From contig NZ_REFZ01000004.1 in NCBI RefSeq assembly GCF_003841465.1, forward strand, positions 278,352 to 342,351: a stretch of 64,000 bases of DNA, given 5' to 3'. Below the pieces are notes generated by a model. It worked only from the letters and a program-made list of their open reading frames with translations, made no database searches and was not told where the DNA came from. A program made the translations under genes and the position numbers. Source of the stretch: Natrarchaeobius oligotrophus. GTDB lineage: Archaea > Halobacteriota > Halobacteria > Halobacteriales > Natrialbaceae. Of the stretch, positions 61,592 through 64,000 are shown in pieces (position 1 is the stretch's first letter; each line of letters opens with the position of its first letter).

Positions 61592-62230
61592 ATGGACGAC
61601 GACAGTCCCTACACGATCGATCGACGAAGCGTGCTGAAAGCAGCGTCCACGTCGGCGGCTACCCTCGGTATCGCAAGCGGCATGGCGAGCGCGAGCGACG
61701 ACGACGTCTCGCTCGCCGAGTACGAGGCGGCGGATCGAATCCGGCGCGTCCTGGACGAGGAAGCCGACCAGTTACTCGAGGAACTCGAGGCGGAGGGGTA
61801 CGTCGATTCTGACTCACTCCCGTCGCTCCAGCCGACCGAAGGGAACGTCTCCCGATACGGTCGTTCCGGCACGCAGGTCCAGCGTGCCGAAGTCGACGGC
61901 GAGACAGTCCCTCGGATCGCCCTGGTCACCGAGTCGGATGCGTACACGACTGAACTGCACGTGTATCCGGAGGCAGGCGGCACGCGAGCACTGGTCGAAC
62001 CGACCGACGAGAGCGACGGATCGCTCGAGGTGTTCACCGTCGACGGAGACGAGGTCACGGCCAGCGACTGCTGGACGCTCGACGATCCCTACTGCGATAT
62101 GGACGGTTGTCCCACTCCCGAGGTCGAGCTGTTCGAGATCGTCATGTGTATCGGTGGGAGCTGCATGCAGGGCTCGCGAATCGGCTGTGAGGTACTGACG
62201 ACGAGCTGCCACGAGAGCCTGCCCTGCTGA
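61592..62230 (+). CDS. Tat-exported protein with eight-cysteine C-terminal module (halocin-like candidate)
   Basis: ATG 61592 (MDDDSPYTIDRRSVLKAAST) gives 212 residues. A Tat signal RRSVLKA at 11-17 with cleavage after about residue 34 (MASA) is seen. The middle part is acidic with a long helix at about 40-70. The last 53 residues hold eight cysteines: 160, 168, 173, 186, 191, 199, 206 and the C-terminal 212. Precursors of small halocins such as C8 also pair a Tat signal with a Cys-rich C-terminal peptide, but the sequence itself is different. It could instead be a metal-binding or disulfide-stabilised secreted protein. Confidence 0.75.
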   Translation: MDDDSPYTIDRRSVLKAASTSAATLGIASGMASASDDDVSLAEYEAADRIRRVLDEEADQLLEELEAEGYVDSDSLPSLQPTEGNVSRYGRSGTQVQRAEVDGETVPRIALVTESDAYTTELHVYPEAGGTRALVEPTDESDGSLEVFTVDGDEVTASDCWTLDDPYCDMDGCPTPEVELFEIVMCIGGSCMQGSRIGCEVLTTSCHESLPC

Positions 62231-62384
62231 TACGACATACCCGCCGTCGTCGCTCGCCGGCACCCCTACGAGCGGCGGTCAGACCAGTAGCGAACCCGTC
62301 GTGCTACCGCGACGAGACGTCGTCTTTTTTCGCTCGAGCGAAGACCACTGGTTGCCGTCGCTCACGAATTCGTTCGCGAGACAA

Positions 62385-62409
62385 TGCGCGGACCGGGATT
62401 TGAACCCGA
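62385..62409 (-). repeat. tRNA 3'-end-like fragment (possible att site)
   Basis: The reverse strand reads TCGGGTTCAAATCCCGG followed by TCCGCGCA, a complete T arm and 3' acceptor half with discriminator A. There is no matching 5' half nearby. The acceptor half is like that of haloarchaeal leucine tRNAs. It is probably a copied tRNA end left by an integrated element. Confidence 0.55.
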
Positions 62410-62484
62410 CTGCGAGACGGTCCTGCTCACCTCACTGCGTTCGGGTGCGCGGGCTGTGATTCGCGTGATTCGAATCCCTCGTCC

Positions 62485-62634
62485 GCAGCGATACCGCTGA
62501 TACTCTCGATAGCTGCCGTACTTGATCACCGATTCAGCCCGCCAGCGCGGGTACTGGAGGCCCTCGCGCCAGTGAACCTGCTCAAGCAGGTTCGCGGCGC
62601 TCACCTCCGACCGAAACACGTCAACTGGGAACAT
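62485..62634 (-). pseudogene. IS1595-type transposase remnant (N-terminus only)
   Basis: From ATG 62634 the frame reads MFPVDVFRSEVSAANLLEQV and later SVIKYGSYREYQRYRC, the conserved N-terminal zinc-ribbon region of haloarchaeal IS1595 transposases. The usual CPRC is changed to YPRW, and the frame then runs into unrelated sequence and the tRNA-like fragment. Catalytic parts are absent. Confidence 0.7.
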
Positions 62635-62886
62635 CGCGGAGTGATGCTGATGCATCACCTTTGCCCGCTACGCTTTCACAGCGCCAGCTCCGTTCGACCA
62701 ATACTCTGCTTCCGAAGAGCGTTCTTTGATCTCTGACAACGGTGCGTCGCAGTTCGGCGGTGATGCATTCTCCGGGCTGTTGATACTGTAATTTCAGGCG
62801 CTTGTTCTTTTCCCGGATCGAAGGAGGTGGAGGAAGGGGGAAGCAATTTTATCTCTGTGGGTACAATGTATGTACAGGTGATCGAC

Positions 62887-63189
62887 GTGGGAACGACACG
62901 GGTCAACTTCCGGCTTCCGAAAGAACTCCTCGAAAAGGCGGATATCGCAGCCGAAGTAACGCATACGAACAGGACCGAGATCGTCAAAGAAGCGCTCCGA
63001 GAATACTTCGAAGAGATCGAGGACGACGACCGGTTCAACGAGGCAGTCGTCGAACTCTACCTCGACGACCAGATCGGTTTCGACGTCCTGAAAGAGTTCG
63101 TCGGCCGCCAGGATGCCGAAGCCGTCCAGGCCTCCAAAACCATCCTGGATCAGGGCGACGGACTTGCGGACGAACTCGCAGACCTGTAG
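62887..63189 (+). CDS. Ribbon-helix-helix antitoxin-like protein
   Basis: GTG 62887 (MGTTRVNFRLPKELLEKADI) gives 100 residues and follows a GGTGAT ribosome-binding-like site; in-frame starts at 62866 and 62878 are possible. The N-terminus is a ribbon-helix-helix domain (VNFRLPKELLEKADI, THTNRTEIVKEALREYF), with a C-terminal helical part for toxin binding. It lies 12 bases before the PIN-like gene, a standard toxin-antitoxin order. A TATA (AATTTTATC) is at 62845. Confidence 0.85.
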   Translation: MGTTRVNFRLPKELLEKADIAAEVTHTNRTEIVKEALREYFEEIEDDDRFNEAVVELYLDDQIGFDVLKEFVGRQDAEAVQASKTILDQGDGLADELADL

Positions 63190-63201
63190 GGTCCCGCCAG
63201 A

Positions 63202-63693
63202 ATGATTGTCGCCGACACGAGCGCACTTATCTCGCTGGCTACCGCAGACAGTCTTTCACTCGTTCTCGAAGAGTTTGATATTCATACGACTGAATCGGTG
63301 ATCAAGGAGGTAGAAGATACTGCGGGGTACGACGACGTGCACGGTACTGCCGCCAGGAACGTGCTTGACCGGAGACGGGGCTTCACAGTACACACCGTCC
63401 AAGAGCCGGATTTCACGTCTTCACGGGTCGACAGCGGCGAAGCAACGTGTATACTTTGCTGTCGGAAACTCGAGGCCGACTTCCTGATCTCGGACGATCT
63501 TCGGGCGCTTCCCGAACTCCAGAACCTGACCACAGCCACGGTCGCAATCTCACCGATCGTACTGAACGCACTGGTCAAACGCGACGTACTGGAAAACGAA
63601 GACGCAGTAGATCGGGTAGAAACGCTCGCGGAGAACCGTGACTGGCTCGAGTCACCGATCTACCGGAGAGCCCGTGACATTTTCACCGAGTAG
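63202..63693 (+). CDS. PIN-like toxin (DUF3368-type)
   Basis: The 163-residue protein has the PIN-fold acidic residues: Asp in IVADTSALISLA near residue 5, Glu in ESVIKEV, DSGEATCIL near residue 78 and SDDLRALPEL near residue 96. PIN toxins cleave RNA and are neutralised by the partner antitoxin. The two genes form a probable operon. The neighbourhood of element debris and another transposase gene supports mobility. Confidence 0.88.
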   Translation: MIVADTSALISLATADSLSLVLEEFDIHTTESVIKEVEDTAGYDDVHGTAARNVLDRRRGFTVHTVQEPDFTSSRVDSGEATCILCCRKLEADFLISDDLRALPELQNLTTATVAISPIVLNALVKRDVLENEDAVDRVETLAENRDWLESPIYRRARDIFTE

Positions 63694-63847
63694 CCGGGAA
63701 ATGGAGTGTCGTTCTTCCGTAGGAGATTGTTGATCCAGGTGCGTTGCTCGTCTGTGTGACTGAGATCTACATGTGGAACAGTTCCTGAGCAGTGACTCAT
63801 AGGGATCAGCAGGCTAGTTCATATCTTCTGGACGCGTAGAGAGTCTC

Positions 63848-64000
63848 ATGACGACGTGGGGCGGAAAGTTGGATGATGTTGATGAGGAGCAGTTGCGCCA
63901 GCAACTGCGCACGGAAACTGATGCGAAGGCGATCAAACGCCTCACGTGTGCGCTGCTGTACCGACAAGGTAAATCACCGGCAGAGATCGAGCAGTTGCTC
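63848..64000 (+). CDS. IS630-like transposase helix-turn-helix part (cut by window end)
   Basis: ATG 63848 opens a frame that runs off the right edge after 51 residues: MTTWGGKLDDVDEEQLRQQL, then AIKRLTCALLYRQGKSPAEI. This is the N-terminal helix-turn-helix of IS630-type transposases or the small companion protein found with them in haloarchaea. A TATA-like CATATC lies upstream. The rest is outside the window. Confidence 0.6.
   Translation, partial: MTTWGGKLDDVDEEQLRQQLRTETDAKAIKRLTCALLYRQGKSPAEIEQLL

Larger units (their letters stand above)
62231..62886. other. Mobile-element debris without an intact gene
   Basis: This 656-base stretch holds a tRNA 3'-end-like fragment (62385-62409), the N-terminal remnant of an IS1595-type transposase (62485-62634), and a 10-base inverted repeat (62650-62659 and 62759-62768). 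No complete gene is seen. Confidence 0.55.

Noticed and set aside
62362..62658. Complete 98-residue gene in the element debris
   Set aside because: Only the first half resembles a transposase; the second half is translated tRNA-like sequence, so it is a remnant, not a gene.
1..64000. rRNA operon or replication origin
   Set aside because: No rRNA sequence, no orc1/cdc6 gene and no origin-type repeat set was seen in the window.

Overview
This window comes from a halophilic archaeon (class Halobacteria, probably a Natrialbales-type genome). The evidence is high GC, strongly acidic predicted proteins, TATA boxes about 27 bases upstream of many start codons (leaderless transcripts), bacterioruberin genes, HalX and GAF/PAS kinases, halocyanin, archaeal translation factors (aIF1A, aIF2-beta), FtsZ2 with its CdrS/CdrL regulators, and haloarchaeal insertion sequences. 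Both ends are cut inside genes: a creatininase-family gene at the left and a transposase helix-turn-helix gene at the right.

Layout. 1-3810: a probable catabolic locus (creatininase, TIM-barrel protein, IclR regulator, SDR dehydrogenase), followed by an 890-base stretch without a convincing gene. 4701-8012: the crtD-lyeJ-cruF operon that converts lycopene to the C50 carotenoid bacterioruberin. 8127-15770: DUF2339 membrane protein, aIF1A, a YkgJ-type cysteine-cluster protein, a halocyanin coupled to a lipoprotein with an internally duplicated His-rich domain, a histidine kinase with membrane domains on both sides of its catalytic core, and small proteins. 15886-22377: a leftward cobalamin assembly and salvage cluster (HAD, cbiB, cobS, cobY, cobT, cobD, cbiZ, one unknown); cbiA stands apart at 48956. 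22541-26332: aIF2-beta, a DUF5789 protein, and a fusion of a 7TM transglutaminase-associated domain to an ATP-grasp ligase. 26724-29060: tRNA-Tyr with a duplicated 3' end beside it, then cdrL, cdrS and ftsZ2 with a set of GTAAGAC palindromes in front of cdrS. 29179-31211: a sugar nucleotidyltransferase and ncsA.

31212-33617 is an AT-rich island. It holds a frameshifted HTH/FilR1 regulator, a small multi-TM protein and a Tat-exported protein with a glycine-zipper core, an arrangement that resembles a halocin/immunity locus. 33618-48744 is mostly core genome: hydrolase, methyltransferase, endonuclease IV, lipoate ligase, 7TM-PAS kinase, Rio2, two acyl-CoA dehydrogenases, a fused 3-hydroxyacyl-CoA dehydrogenase/enoyl-CoA hydratase, a HalX regulator and a convergent kinase. 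50429-53605 is a four-gene cluster of very acidic proteins. Two are paralogues, each with seven consecutive Gly-x-x-hydrophobic tetrads. I consider this the best candidate for an undescribed system. An ISH3-like element sits right after it. The window ends with two stress proteins, two duplicated sensor kinases, an eight-cysteine Tat-secreted protein, a tRNA 3' fragment, an IS1595 remnant, a toxin-antitoxin pair and the start of another transposase gene.

How the parts relate. The carotenoid operon and the cobalamin cluster each look like single transcription units with overlapping stop and start codons. The acyl-CoA dehydrogenase and the Hbd-Ech fusion are divergently transcribed from one short region and would catalyse successive steps of beta-oxidation. 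CdrL, CdrS and FtsZ2 form the cell-division regulatory module. Accessory content is concentrated at 26.3-26.8, 31.2-33.6, 50.4-55 and 61.3-64 kb.
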